Part shown: positions 45,051-52,476 of the stretch, one piece after another
How the letters are laid out: every line of letters starts with the position of its first letter
Numbering within the stretch: the stretch's first letter is position 1
From: Tenacibaculum aquimarinum
Lineage (GTDB): Bacteria; Bacteroidota; Bacteroidia; Flavobacteriales; Flavobacteriaceae
NCBI RefSeq assembly: GCF_022478115.1
Contig: NZ_JAKGSC010000009.1
Coordinates: 1-64,000, forward strand
DNA: 64,000 bases
Reading direction: 5' to 3'
Notes under the pieces: generated by a model
What the model saw: only the letters and a program-made list of their open reading frames with translations
The model's database searches: none
Told to the model about the DNA's origin: nothing
Made by a program: the position numbers and the translations under genes

Positions 45051-45865
45051 TATTAAAAGATTCAAAAATTAAAGAATTAAAAAAACATATCGTTCTTAAA
45101 ACTGAAAACTTAGCTATAGGTTATCAAACAAAAAAGCAACAAACTGTTATTGCTTCAGAAATTAATTTATCTGTAGAAAAAGGCAAATTTGTTGCGCTTT
45201 TAGGTAAAAACGGAATCGGAAAATCTACTTTATTAAGAACACTTTCTAAAGTTCAGAATCCGTTAAGTGGAAATGTTTTTATCAACCAAAAGAATATATT
45301 AAATTTTACAAATCAAGAATTAGCAACTACACTAAGTTTAGTTTTAACAGAACGTTTACCAGAAAGTCAATTAACAGTATTTGAACTTATTGCACTTGGA
45401 AGACAACCGTATACAAATTGGATTGATACTTTATCGGAAACAGATATTAAAAAAGTAAACACAGCAATTGAACAAACTGAAATTGAGCATTTAAAAAACA
45501 AACGTTTTTACGAATTAAGTGACGGACAATTACAACGTGTTTTAATTGCTAGAGCTTTGGCGCAAGACACAGAAATTATCATCTTAGATGAACCAACTGC
45601 ACATTTAGATATTCATCATACCATAAAAATATTTTCACTTTTAAAGAAGTTAGTGGAAACTACACAAAAAACAATTGTAATTTCTACACATGAAGTAAAC
45701 CTAGCTATTCAATTAGCAGATGAATGTATTTTACTAACGGAAGACACAATCTATAGCGGAACTTCTGAGGAATTGATAAATAAAAATGCATTTGATACAT
45801 TATTCCCTAAAAATTTAATTCATTTTAACAAAAATTTAGAACAATTCGTCATTAAGAAGAATTAA
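45014..45865 (+). CDS. ABC transporter ATP-binding protein (FecE/BtuD type)
   Basis: The 283-residue ATPase has Walker A GKNGIGKST at 64-72, the signature LSDGQLQRV, and Walker B IIILDEPTAHLD. It is the partner of the FecCD-type permease. No ATG lies between the permease stop and the conserved core. The most upstream usable start is a TTG at 45014, inside the permease gene (37 bases of overlap), so the N terminus is uncertain and the real start may be another non-ATG codon. Confidence 0.92.
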   Translation: MVVSSKKENICVILKDSKIKELKKHIVLKTENLAIGYQTKKQQTVIASEINLSVEKGKFVALLGKNGIGKSTLLRTLSKVQNPLSGNVFINQKNILNFTNQELATTLSLVLTERLPESQLTVFELIALGRQPYTNWIDTLSETDIKKVNTAIEQTEIEHLKNKRFYELSDGQLQRVLIARALAQDTEIIILDEPTAHLDIHHTIKIFSLLKKLVETTQKTIVISTHEVNLAIQLADECILLTEDTIYSGTSEELINKNAFDTLFPKNLIHFNKNLEQFVIKKN

Positions 45866-45876
45866 ATTTGAAACTT

Positions 45877-45895
45877 ATGTAACTAAAAGTTACAT
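45877..45895. promoter_or_regulatory. perfect 19-bp palindrome upstream of the M28 peptidase gene
   Basis: The sequence atgtaactaaaagttacat has 8-base arms around a three-base centre. It overlaps TACATTTA, one mismatch from the -7 consensus, and lies about 40 bases before the ATG. It could be an operator or a leader hairpin. Confidence 0.4.
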
Positions 45896-45933
45896 TTACA
45901 TTTAACCAAGTAAATTAAACGCAACAAAACAGC

Positions 45934-46974
45934 ATGAAAAAATTATTATACTCAGCTTGCGCATTCGCTTTTATGGCATGTGGATCTGGTAAAGAAGCAT
46001 CAAATTCTGACAATGATGCAAACGTAGATCAAGCACAAAAATACGCAGCTACAATTACAGCAAAAGATTTAGGAAATCACCTATTTATATATGCTTCTGA
46101 TGAATTTGAAGGAAGAAATACAGGTGAACCTGGACAGAAAAAAGCTGTTGAGTATTTAAAAAACTTCTACGTAAACCAAGGAATTAAATCTCCAATTGGT
46201 GGAGACGATTATTTTCAAGAAGTTCCTGCAGAATGGTTGAACAAAAACGCAAGAAGAGGAAAATTAAAAGACTCAGAAAATGTTGTTGCTTTTATTAAAG
46301 GAACAGAAAAGCCTGATGAAATTGTAGTTATTTCTGCTCATTTAGATCATGAAGGTATAAAAGATGGAGAAATTTATAACGGAGCAGATGATGATGGTTC
46401 TGGAACAGTTGCCATGTTAGAAATTGCTGAAGCATTTAAAAAAGCTGCTGACGCAGGAAAAGGTCCAAAACGTTCTATGTTATTTTTACACGTAACAGGT
46501 GAAGAAAAAGGATTATTAGGTTCTAAATACTATTCTGAAAACCCACTTTTCCCTTTAGCAAATACAGTTACCGATTTAAATATTGATATGATTGGTAGAG
46601 TTGATGCAGATCACAAAGGAAATCCTAATTATGTATATTTAATTGGTTCAGATAAGTTAAGTACAGACTTACACAACATCTCTGAGGCTGTAAATAAAAA
46701 ATACACAAATATAGATTTAGATTACAAGTATAATGCTGAAGACGAACCAAATAGATTCTATTACCGTTCTGACCATTATAACTTTGCAAAACATGGTATT
46801 CCAATTATTTTTTACTTTAACGGAACACATGCAGATTATCACAGACCAAGTGATACTCCAGACAAAATTAACTACGAAATGTTAGAAAAACGTACGCGTT
46901 TGGTTTTCCATACTGCTTGGGAAGTTGCTAACAGAGAAGCTCGTATTGTTGTAGATGGAGTTGAAAACAGATAA
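45934..46974 (+). CDS. M28-family metallopeptidase lipoprotein
   Basis: The 346-residue protein has a lipobox (FAFMACGSG), a protease-associated N-terminal part, and the M28 dizinc core: ISAHLDHEG, NGADDDGSGTVAML, GEEKGLLGSKYY, LNIDMIGR and SDHYNFAKHGIP. It is an aminopeptidase-like enzyme facing the periplasm. A palindrome precedes it and a strong terminator follows, so it is a single-gene unit. Confidence 0.95.
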   Translation: MKKLLYSACAFAFMACGSGKEASNSDNDANVDQAQKYAATITAKDLGNHLFIYASDEFEGRNTGEPGQKKAVEYLKNFYVNQGIKSPIGGDDYFQEVPAEWLNKNARRGKLKDSENVVAFIKGTEKPDEIVVISAHLDHEGIKDGEIYNGADDDGSGTVAMLEIAEAFKKAADAGKGPKRSMLFLHVTGEEKGLLGSKYYSENPLFPLANTVTDLNIDMIGRVDADHKGNPNYVYLIGSDKLSTDLHNISEAVNKKYTNIDLDYKYNAEDEPNRFYYRSDHYNFAKHGIPIIFYFNGTHADYHRPSDTPDKINYEMLEKRTRLVFHTAWEVANREARIVVDGVENR

Positions 46975-46994
46975 TATATTTCTTTAAATCCTAT

Positions 46995-47023
46995 AAAAAA
47001 CCTCGCAATTTGCGAGGTTTTTT
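46995..47023 (+). terminator. terminator of the M28 peptidase gene
   Basis: Perfect arms aaaaaacctcgca and tgcgaggtttttt surround a three-base loop, followed by more T residues, about 20 bases after the stop. Confidence 0.9.
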
Positions 47024-47158
47024 TTTATACAATAAGGTGGTTTTAACTGTTGATATTTTCAATTAAAAACGATAACTTCGCTAACGTTGAATATAAGTCA
47101 TTAAAACGACGCATATGTCAGACTAACATTGTAAGTAATTTACAAAAAACTATGAAAA

Positions 47159-47524
47159 ATGAAAATTAAATCCGGAATTTATGATGTTTTATATTCAGGA
47201 ACAGTAGTTGGAATTATAGGAGAGCCTATTGAATTTCAATTTCCTGAACATCATTCCTCTTTAAAACTTATAATAAATTTTAGAGATGATGAAAAAGTTA
47301 AAGACCCAAATATGGAATTTGGGTTTCCTGAAGATAAAACTATGACAATTACCCTAGTTAATGCCAAAACTAATTTGGGAGTAGGAAATGTTGAATTGCT
47401 ACATTTAGGACATTTAGAAAATCGAAAGCTTTATTTGAACTATAGAGTTTACTCTGTTAATGAATTAAGTAAGTCTATTAATTATACATTTTATTTAGGA
47501 GAGGAGGTTGAAGATGGAAAATAA
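47159..47524 (+). CDS. hypothetical protein, cassette gene 1 (possibly DUF6864)
   Basis: The 121-residue protein has no signal peptide or membrane segment and alternates hydrophobic and polar residues in a beta-rich pattern (YDVLYSGTVVGIIGEPIEFQF, LKLIINFRDDE, KLYLNYRVYSV). I do not recognise it firmly; it reminds me of the small Bacteroidota family DUF6864, an uncertain recollection. Its last eleven bases overlap the start of the second gene, so the two proteins are made together and may form a pair. It has no homologue elsewhere in the window. Confidence 0.7.
   Translation: MKIKSGIYDVLYSGTVVGIIGEPIEFQFPEHHSSLKLIINFRDDEKVKDPNMEFGFPEDKTMTITLVNAKTNLGVGNVELLHLGHLENRKLYLNYRVYSVNELSKSINYTFYLGEEVEDGK
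47501..47507 (+). promoter_or_regulatory. Shine-Dalgarno-like GAGGAGG before cassette gene 2
   Basis: A seven-base purine run, inside the longer ggagaggagg, stands six bases before the ATG at 47514. Canonical Shine-Dalgarno sites are rare in this phylum and I noticed no other of this strength in the window. It may be incidental, since the same bases code Gly-Glu-Glu-Val in gene 1. Confidence 0.4.
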
Positions 47525-47882
47525 CAGCGGATTCAATCCTATAGATAAATTTGTGAGCCAAGTTAGAATTAATACTCAATCTGAACTTATAGAAATTACT
47601 GAAGATAAATTGGAAAATATTTTATTAAAACATTTATCAAAACTGAATAAAATAAAAGGATGGTTAACGCCCGTTTCATTGTTACTTACAATTCTGATAG
47701 TATTATTAACAGCAGAATTTAAGTTGTTTTGGGGAGTTGAAAAAGAAGTTTGGAAAGCAATTTTTATTTTAGGTTTAGTTGCAACAATTATCTGGTCAAT
47801 TATAACAATAATTAACGCAATAAAATGCTCTAAAAGTTCGACAGTTACATTTTTAATTAATGAAATAAAAAATAAGAATTAA
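47514..47882 (+). CDS. hypothetical two-helix membrane protein, cassette gene 2
   Basis: I start at the ATG at 47514 (MENNSGFNPIDK), behind the GAGGAGG; a TTG two codons upstream is possible. The 122-residue protein has a polar helical N-terminal part (about 1-48) and two predicted membrane helices (about 50-70 and 82-104) joined by a short loop, then a short tail. I recognise no family. A small soluble partner with a two-helix membrane protein is a layout shared by some bacterial immunity and toxin modules, but nothing here proves that. Confidence 0.7.
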   Translation: MENNSGFNPIDKFVSQVRINTQSELIEITEDKLENILLKHLSKLNKIKGWLTPVSLLLTILIVLLTAEFKLFWGVEKEVWKAIFILGLVATIIWSIITIINAIKCSKSSTVTFLINEIKNKN

Positions 47883-47898
47883 AACTACTTACAACACC

Positions 47899-48009
47899 GT
47901 ATATAATTTATTGCTGGCTTCTTCCCTACTTACGAAAGTCCTCGCGGACTTTCTTGGTCGGTAATTATTTACTAATTTAGTTGCTTGAAACACGCAACAA
48001 ACCATATAC
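47899..48009. repeat. attC-like foldable sequence
   Basis: The outer arms gtatataatttattgc (47899-47914) and gcaacaaaccatatac (47994-48009) pair at 13 of 16 positions. In the centre is a perfect hairpin gaaagtcc-tcgc-ggactttc (47934-47953), enclosed by ttac/gtaa. The fold recalls an integron attC site, but the canonical RYYYAAC and GTTRRRY core sites do not fit well. It lies immediately after cassette gene 2. Confidence 0.5.
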
Positions 48010-48082
48010 AACAACGTTAGCGAAAGTGATTTAATTATACTTAAAAATTAGATTAAATATTAGCAGAAATAATTATTTCCTT

Positions 48083-49084
48083 TTAATGTAAAATCTTAAA
48101 TAATAACTCTTTTAAAATATCACTTTGACTTTGGTTTGCGCCAACACCTTTACTTTTAACATCTGCATCACGTAACATTGCAATAACTTGTGCTACTTTT
48201 CGCATAGGAAAACTTTTAGCAGCTGTTGTATAATCCCCAACAAAATAAGGATTTACGCCTAAACTTCGTGCTATATTTGCTTTCGATTTATCTTTTAAAC
48301 CGTGATATAATAATAGCTTTGTAAAAAAACCATTTAACGTAGAAATAGTTACAATAGTTGGATTCTTCTTTGGGTTTTCACAGAAATAATTAATTATTCT
48401 GTTCACTTTTACCACATTTTTATCGCCAATTGCTTTTAGTAATTCAAAATTATTAAAGTCTTTAGAAATCCCAATATTTTCTTCAATATGAATTGGTGTA
48501 ATTATCGTTTCAACTGGTAAAACCGACGTTAATTTATCCAATTCATTAGAAATTTTACTCAAATCGTTTCCTAAAAACTCCACCAACATGTGAGACGCTT
48601 TTGGCTCAATTTGATATTTTTTTCCGCTTAAAACTCTACGGATCCAATCAGAAACCTGATTTTCATACAACTTCTTACTTTCGTAAATCAGTCCATTTTT
48701 AGCAATAGCTTTGTAAGCTTTTTTACGTTTGTCTAATTTCTTGTATTTGTAGTTTAAAACTAAGACCGTTGTAGGTTGCGGATTGGCAGCATAACTCTCT
48801 AACTTATCAATTGTACGCGCTAAATCTTGTGCTTCTTTTACAATTAAAACTTGGCGTTCTGCCATCATCGGATAGCGTTTTGCAGAAGAAACTATCTCTT
48901 CTACAGTAACATCTCTTCCGTACATAACTACCTGATTAAAGCCTTTTTCAGACTCATCTAACACGTTTTTTTCAATATATTCAGAAATCTTATCAATATA
49001 ATAAGCTTCGTCTCCCATTAAAAAATAAATGGGTTTAATGTTTCCATTTTTTATATCAGAAACTATATGTTTTACTTCGTTCAT
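48083..49084 (-). CDS. holA: DNA polymerase III subunit delta
   Basis: HolA is the delta subunit of the clamp loader that opens the beta clamp. The 333-residue product has the family blocks PIYFLMGDEAYYIDKI at the start, FNQVVMYGRDVTVEEIVSSAKRYPMMAERQVLIVKEA, and a C-terminal helical collar region. Length is normal. The gene overlaps the P-loop protein gene upstream by one base. Confidence 0.96.
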   Translation of the reverse strand: MNEVKHIVSDIKNGNIKPIYFLMGDEAYYIDKISEYIEKNVLDESEKGFNQVVMYGRDVTVEEIVSSAKRYPMMAERQVLIVKEAQDLARTIDKLESYAANPQPTTVLVLNYKYKKLDKRKKAYKAIAKNGLIYESKKLYENQVSDWIRRVLSGKKYQIEPKASHMLVEFLGNDLSKISNELDKLTSVLPVETIITPIHIEENIGISKDFNNFELLKAIGDKNVVKVNRIINYFCENPKKNPTIVTISTLNGFFTKLLLYHGLKDKSKANIARSLGVNPYFVGDYTTAAKSFPMRKVAQVIAMLRDADVKSKGVGANQSQSDILKELLFKILH

Positions 49085-49572
49085 TATTCTTTTATAATTA
49101 AAGCGTTTAACAACTCTTTTTCTGTAAGAGTTTCAAACCAATTCTCCATAAACTCAAAATTATCTTCGCTTACTTCAAACTCAAAAGTTGCCCCTTTTTC
49201 TAAATTACGTTGTACTATACGCTCTCTTCTTACCTCTTTTGGAATGTCTAAAAAATGAGTTTTAACTTCAATATTATTTTCTTTAGCAAATTGCCTAAAC
49301 TTTTCTCTATGTTTAAATTTAGAAAGACCAACATCTAAAATAGCATCTACACCAGTTCTTTCTAACTGTAAAATTAAATCTTGCATTAAAAACTCTGCTC
49401 TATCAATTCGTTCTAAAAACCATTCCAAACCATCTTTATCCGTTTTATCAGGAAAAAACAATATTTTATTCCATTTATCTAAAGTAAAAACCACGCCATT
49501 TATTTCAAGTTTTAACGCATTGGCATACGTAGATTTACCTGCGCCAGTATTGCCAACTAATAAATGTATCAT
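49084..49572 (-). CDS. P-loop ATP-binding kinase-like protein
   Basis: The 162-residue protein starts with a Walker A (LLVGNTGAGKST), then shows LDKWNKILF and ILDVGLSKFKHR, a lid-like REKF-x-RERIVQRNLEKG region and a mostly helical end. It resembles small nucleotide or tRNA kinases of the AAA_33/zeta-toxin-like group. Substrate unknown. It overlaps holA by one base and is divergent from the HsdR-N gene with 26 bases between. It could be a metabolic kinase or a toxin-like enzyme; no antitoxin is visible. Confidence 0.8.
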   Translation of the reverse strand: MIHLLVGNTGAGKSTYANALKLEINGVVFTLDKWNKILFFPDKTDKDGLEWFLERIDRAEFLMQDLILQLERTGVDAILDVGLSKFKHREKFRQFAKENNIEVKTHFLDIPKEVRRERIVQRNLEKGATFEFEVSEDNFEFMENWFETLTEKELLNALIIKE

Positions 49573-49598
49573 AACTGATTTTTAAGTACTTTTGATTA

Positions 49599-50042
49599 AT
49601 GCAAAAACTCAATCTTCCTACATATCCGTTTAAGCTCAAAAGTAACGAAAATAAGACGCTTATTTTTGATAAATTGAGAAAAAAAAATGTGGTTTTAACT
49701 CCAGAAGAATGGGTGCGTCAACATTTTGTTATGTATCTAATTGAAGAAAAGAAGTATCCAATTTCTTTAATTGCCATAGAAAAACAGTTAACCATTAACA
49801 ATCGTAAAAAAAGAACCGATATTTTAATTTTTAATGCCCAAGGAAAACCAGATATTATTGTAGAATGCAAGGCGCCAAAAATTAAAATAACACAAGATAC
49901 TTTTGATCAAATTGCGCGTTATAACTTAAAATTAAATGCCAATTACTTAATTGTAACCAACGGATTGGAGCATTTTTACTGCAAAATGGATTTTGAAAAC
50001 GAAACTTATATCTTTCTAAAGGAAATACCTAATTACAAATAA
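49599..50042 (+). CDS. solitary HsdR N-terminal-domain protein
   Basis: The 147-residue protein matches only the N-terminal nuclease domain of type I restriction subunits. It has WVRQHFVMYLIEEKKYP, then KKRTDILIFNAQGKPDIIVECKAPK, which supplies the D and E-x-K of a PD-(D/E)xK nuclease site, and a QIARYNLKLNANYLIVTNG tail. There is no helicase part and no hsdM or hsdS nearby. Such solitary versions are common in Bacteroidota and their role is unknown. Confidence 0.9.
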   Translation: MQKLNLPTYPFKLKSNENKTLIFDKLRKKNVVLTPEEWVRQHFVMYLIEEKKYPISLIAIEKQLTINNRKKRTDILIFNAQGKPDIIVECKAPKIKITQDTFDQIARYNLKLNANYLIVTNGLEHFYCKMDFENETYIFLKEIPNYK

Positions 50043-50050
50043 TTTTTTTT

Positions 50051-50200
50051 GGGCGTTACCACAAGGGTCGCGCTTTCCACTATATCTTTTTATGCCGAAT
50101 TTATTTCAGTATCTGTTATTATTTATAGGTGTTTTTATTATTTATGATAGACATTTAAACAAGTTTAGCATAAAAAGGATGCCGTTTCAATCGCTAACGC
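50051..50200 (-). repeat. structured repeat element, copy 3 of 4, with an expanded loop
   Basis: On the minus strand it begins gcgttagcgattgaaacggc, then gcatcctttttatgc, and ends gcataaaaagatatagtg followed by gaaagcgcgacccttgtggt and aacgccc. The hairpin gcataaaaag/ctttttatgc is intact, but about 70 bases are inserted in its loop compared with the copies at 189 and 52536. The ends remain complementary. Confidence 0.75.
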
Positions 50201-50340
50201 GTGTACTTGCAATTGCTTGGTACTATTTCTTTTTACCTAAAGAATTCTAATAAAGATTACTACCTCCACAGCAATTACATACGCTAAAAAGCTATTCAAT
50301 TATTATGAAAAATTTAAACTTTTAAACCGACTTAAAAGCT

Positions 50341-50348
50341 TAATTTTG
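50341..50348 (+). promoter_or_regulatory. TAnnTTTG -7 box of the GT2 gene
   Basis: TAATTTTG is an exact -7 match and ends five bases before the TTG start codon at 50354, so the transcript would be leaderless or almost so. It supports TTG as the true start. Confidence 0.55.
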
Positions 50349-50353
50349 CAACC

Positions 50354-51352
50354 TTGAAAACAGCAATAGTCATATTAAATTGGAATGGAGAAAAACTACT
50401 AGAACAGTTTTTACCTTCAATTGTGAATTTTAATTCACCAGAAGCTACTATTTATGTTGCCGACAATGCATCTACCGATAATTCAATTTCTTTTGTAAGA
50501 GAAAATTACCCAACCGTAAAAATTGTACAAAACCCAACAAATACAGGTTATGCAAAAGGTTACAACGATGCTTTACAACATATAGATGCAGATATTTATT
50601 GCTTAATAAACTCAGATGTAGAAGTTACCAAAAATTGGCTTGCTCCTATTCTACAAGTTTTTAAAGAAGAAGAAAAAACGGCTATTATTCAGCCAAAATT
50701 ATTAGATTTTAAAGACAAATCTAAATTTGAATATGCTGGCGCAGGTGGCGGTTTTGTAGATTTATATGGTTATCCGTATTGTCGTGGTAGAGTTTTTAAT
50801 GATTTAGAAACCGACAACGGACAATTCAATGATGTTTCAGAAATTTTCTGGGCTTCTGGAGCTTGTTTTTTCATACGCTCTAAAGTATATCATCAATTAG
50901 GTGGTTTCGATGAAGATTATTTTGCACACCAAGAAGAAATTGATTTATGTTGGCGTACACAAAACGAAGGTTTTAACATTAAATATGTTGGAACTTCAAG
51001 TGTTTATCATGTTGGTGGCGCAACTTTACAAGAAAGTAATCCGCATAAAACCTACTTAAATTTCAGAAATAGTTTACTAACTGTTGTAAAAAATGTACCT
51101 ACACAATGGTTTTTATTTGTGGTTTTTTCTCGTTTAATTTTAGACGGAATTGCAGGAATAAAATTCTTATTTGAACTAAGACCAATACACACTTGGGCAA
51201 TTATAAAAGCGCATTTTAGTTTCTACAAAAACTTTTTTAAATTCTTTAATAAACGTAGAAAATTACAACGTCGTTATGAGTATAACTTACATACTTCTGT
51301 GGTTTGGCAATACTTTGGATTGGGAAGAAAGAAATTTAAAGATTTAAAGTAA
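50354..51352 (+). CDS. family 2 glycosyltransferase
   Basis: The 332-residue protein is a GT-A fold family 2 enzyme: IVILNWNGEKLLEQFLPSI at the N terminus, VADNASTDNS, and NSDVEVTKNWL with the metal-binding D-x-D-like stretch (residues 79-81 region). FWASGACFFIRS and GGFDEDYFAHQEEIDLCWR match rhamnosyl- or WbbL-like transferases. The C-terminal part has a hydrophobic stretch that may touch the membrane. The start is a TTG directly behind the promoter box. Donor and acceptor are not known. Confidence 0.92.
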   Translation: MKTAIVILNWNGEKLLEQFLPSIVNFNSPEATIYVADNASTDNSISFVRENYPTVKIVQNPTNTGYAKGYNDALQHIDADIYCLINSDVEVTKNWLAPILQVFKEEEKTAIIQPKLLDFKDKSKFEYAGAGGGFVDLYGYPYCRGRVFNDLETDNGQFNDVSEIFWASGACFFIRSKVYHQLGGFDEDYFAHQEEIDLCWRTQNEGFNIKYVGTSSVYHVGGATLQESNPHKTYLNFRNSLLTVVKNVPTQWFLFVVFSRLILDGIAGIKFLFELRPIHTWAIIKAHFSFYKNFFKFFNKRRKLQRRYEYNLHTSVVWQYFGLGRKKFKDLK

Positions 51353-51832
51353 TTATTCTTTTAAAACTAATTTCCACTTTTCAGTTTCCGCAAATTCTTT
51401 TATTACCTCGTTTCTTTCAATTAAAAAATTTGTCATGTATTTTTTTAGAAATAGAAAATCGGCTAGTTTTCCTAAAAAACCAAAAGGTGATTTGTATTCA
51501 AAGACATCTTTAACTATTACATTACTATCAACTATTTTTAAATAATGTTCATGTCTAAAACTTTTAAAAGCTCCTTTAACCATTTCATCTGCAAAAAAAG
51601 TTGGTGATTGATAATCTGTAATAATAGATGTTAATTCTTGAGTAACACCTAAATGTTTTGCTCTCCAAGTAACTGTTTCGCCTAAAGAAATTAAACCAGA
51701 TGTTTTACCTGCTATTGCTTGCTCATTAGAATTTTTAGTTGATATTTTATGTAAATCTATACTTCTAATTAAATCGAAAACAACTTCGATATTATCAGTT
51801 TTTATTAACGTTTCTAATTCAATCTTTGGCAT
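51353..51832 (-). CDS. SRPBCC-family protein
   Basis: The 159-residue protein fits the START/SRPBCC helix-grip fold as found in Bacteroidota cell-division-inhibitor-like proteins: VFDLIRSIDLHKIST, GETVTWRAKHLGVTQELTSII, and a C-terminal helix. The family binds hydrophobic ligands; the ligand here is unknown. It starts within one base of the Sua5-like gene stop on the same strand, so the two are coupled. Confidence 0.85.
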   Translation of the reverse strand: MPKIELETLIKTDNIEVVFDLIRSIDLHKISTKNSNEQAIAGKTSGLISLGETVTWRAKHLGVTQELTSIITDYQSPTFFADEMVKGAFKSFRHEHYLKIVDSNVIVKDVFEYKSPFGFLGKLADFLFLKKYMTNFLIERNEVIKEFAETEKWKLVLKE

Positions 51833-52452
51833 TATAAAATATCTAAACTACCCTTTCCTTCTCTTATAACTTCGGGTTCATCTGTAGTTAAATCTATAAC
51901 TGTAGATGCGTAATTATCTCCAAAACCACCATCAACAACCAAATCTACTTGCTTTTGCCATTTTTCGAAAATTAATTCTGGATCTGTTGTGTATTCCAAC
52001 ACTTCATCTTCATCATGTATAGATGTTGATACAATTGGGTTTCCTAAAGCTTCAACAATTGCACGTGCAATGTTATTATCTGGAATTCTAATTCCTACTG
52101 TTTTTCTTTTTTTGAATACTTTTGGCAACGAATTACTTCCTGGTAAAATAAAAGTATAAGGTCCAGGTAAGGCACGTTTTAAAATTTTATACGTTGCTGT
52201 ATCTATTTGCTTTACGTAGTCTGAAAGGTGACTTAAATCGTTGCAAATAAATGAAAAGTTTGCTTTTTCTAGCTTTACTCCTTTAATTTTAGCAATCTTT
52301 TCTAAGGCTTTTGTACTTGTAATATCGCAACCTAAACCGTAAACCGTATCGGTTGGATAAATTACTAATCCGCCTTTTTGTAGCACTTTTACTACTTTTT
52401 CTATTTCCTTAGGGTTAGGATTGTCGTTGTATATTTTTATAAATTCTGCCAA
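51832..52452 (-). CDS. L-threonylcarbamoyladenylate synthase (Sua5/YciO/YrdC)
   Basis: The 206-residue protein has the YrdC fold: GGLVIYPTDTVYGLGCDIT near 30-48, KKRKTVGIRIPD, and GNPIVSTSIHDEDEV. Enzymes of this family make threonylcarbamoyl-AMP from threonine, bicarbonate and ATP for t6A37 in tRNA. That product is the substrate later acted on by MtaB, encoded at 26490. The short form lacks the C-terminal Sua5 domain, so it may be TsaC-like or YciO-like. Confidence 0.9.
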   Translation of the reverse strand: MAEFIKIYNDNPNPKEIEKVVKVLQKGGLVIYPTDTVYGLGCDITSTKALEKIAKIKGVKLEKANFSFICNDLSHLSDYVKQIDTATYKILKRALPGPYTFILPGSNSLPKVFKKRKTVGIRIPDNNIARAIVEALGNPIVSTSIHDEDEVLEYTTDPELIFEKWQKQVDLVVDGGFGDNYASTVIDLTTDEPEVIREGKGSLDIL

Positions 52453-52476
52453 GTTCTAGGTTTTAGTTAAAAGTAA

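Larger units (their letters stand above)
47077..48024. mobile_element. 948-bp cassette-like segment bounded by perfect 13-bp inverted repeats
   Basis: The word ttcgctaacgttg (47077-47089) is exactly mirrored by caacgttagcgaa (48012-48024). Between them lie two overlapping unknown genes in one direction and, after them, a foldable attC-like sequence. There is no transposase, integrase or visible target-site duplication. The segment sits between an M28 gene with its own terminator and holA, both core genes. It could be a gene cassette, a small cargo element moved in trans, or chance repeats. Confidence 0.5.
50043..50353. other. intergenic region of 311 bases
   Basis: It contains structured repeat copy 3 (50051-50200) and the promoter box of the following glycosyltransferase (50341-50348). 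A 52-codon frame at 50092-50250 crosses the repeat and is probably not a gene. I see no tRNA or other RNA gene. Confidence 0.7.

Noticed and set aside
47077..48024. Reading this segment as a canonical class integron cassette array
   Set aside because: There is no integrase, only one foldable site, and the core triplets do not match RYYYAAC/GTTRRRY. I keep it only as a cassette-like candidate.
50092..50250. A 52-codon open frame beginning MPNLFQYLLLF
   Set aside because: It crosses structured repeat copy 3 and its C-terminal half is translated repeat sequence. No promoter or conserved neighbour supports it.
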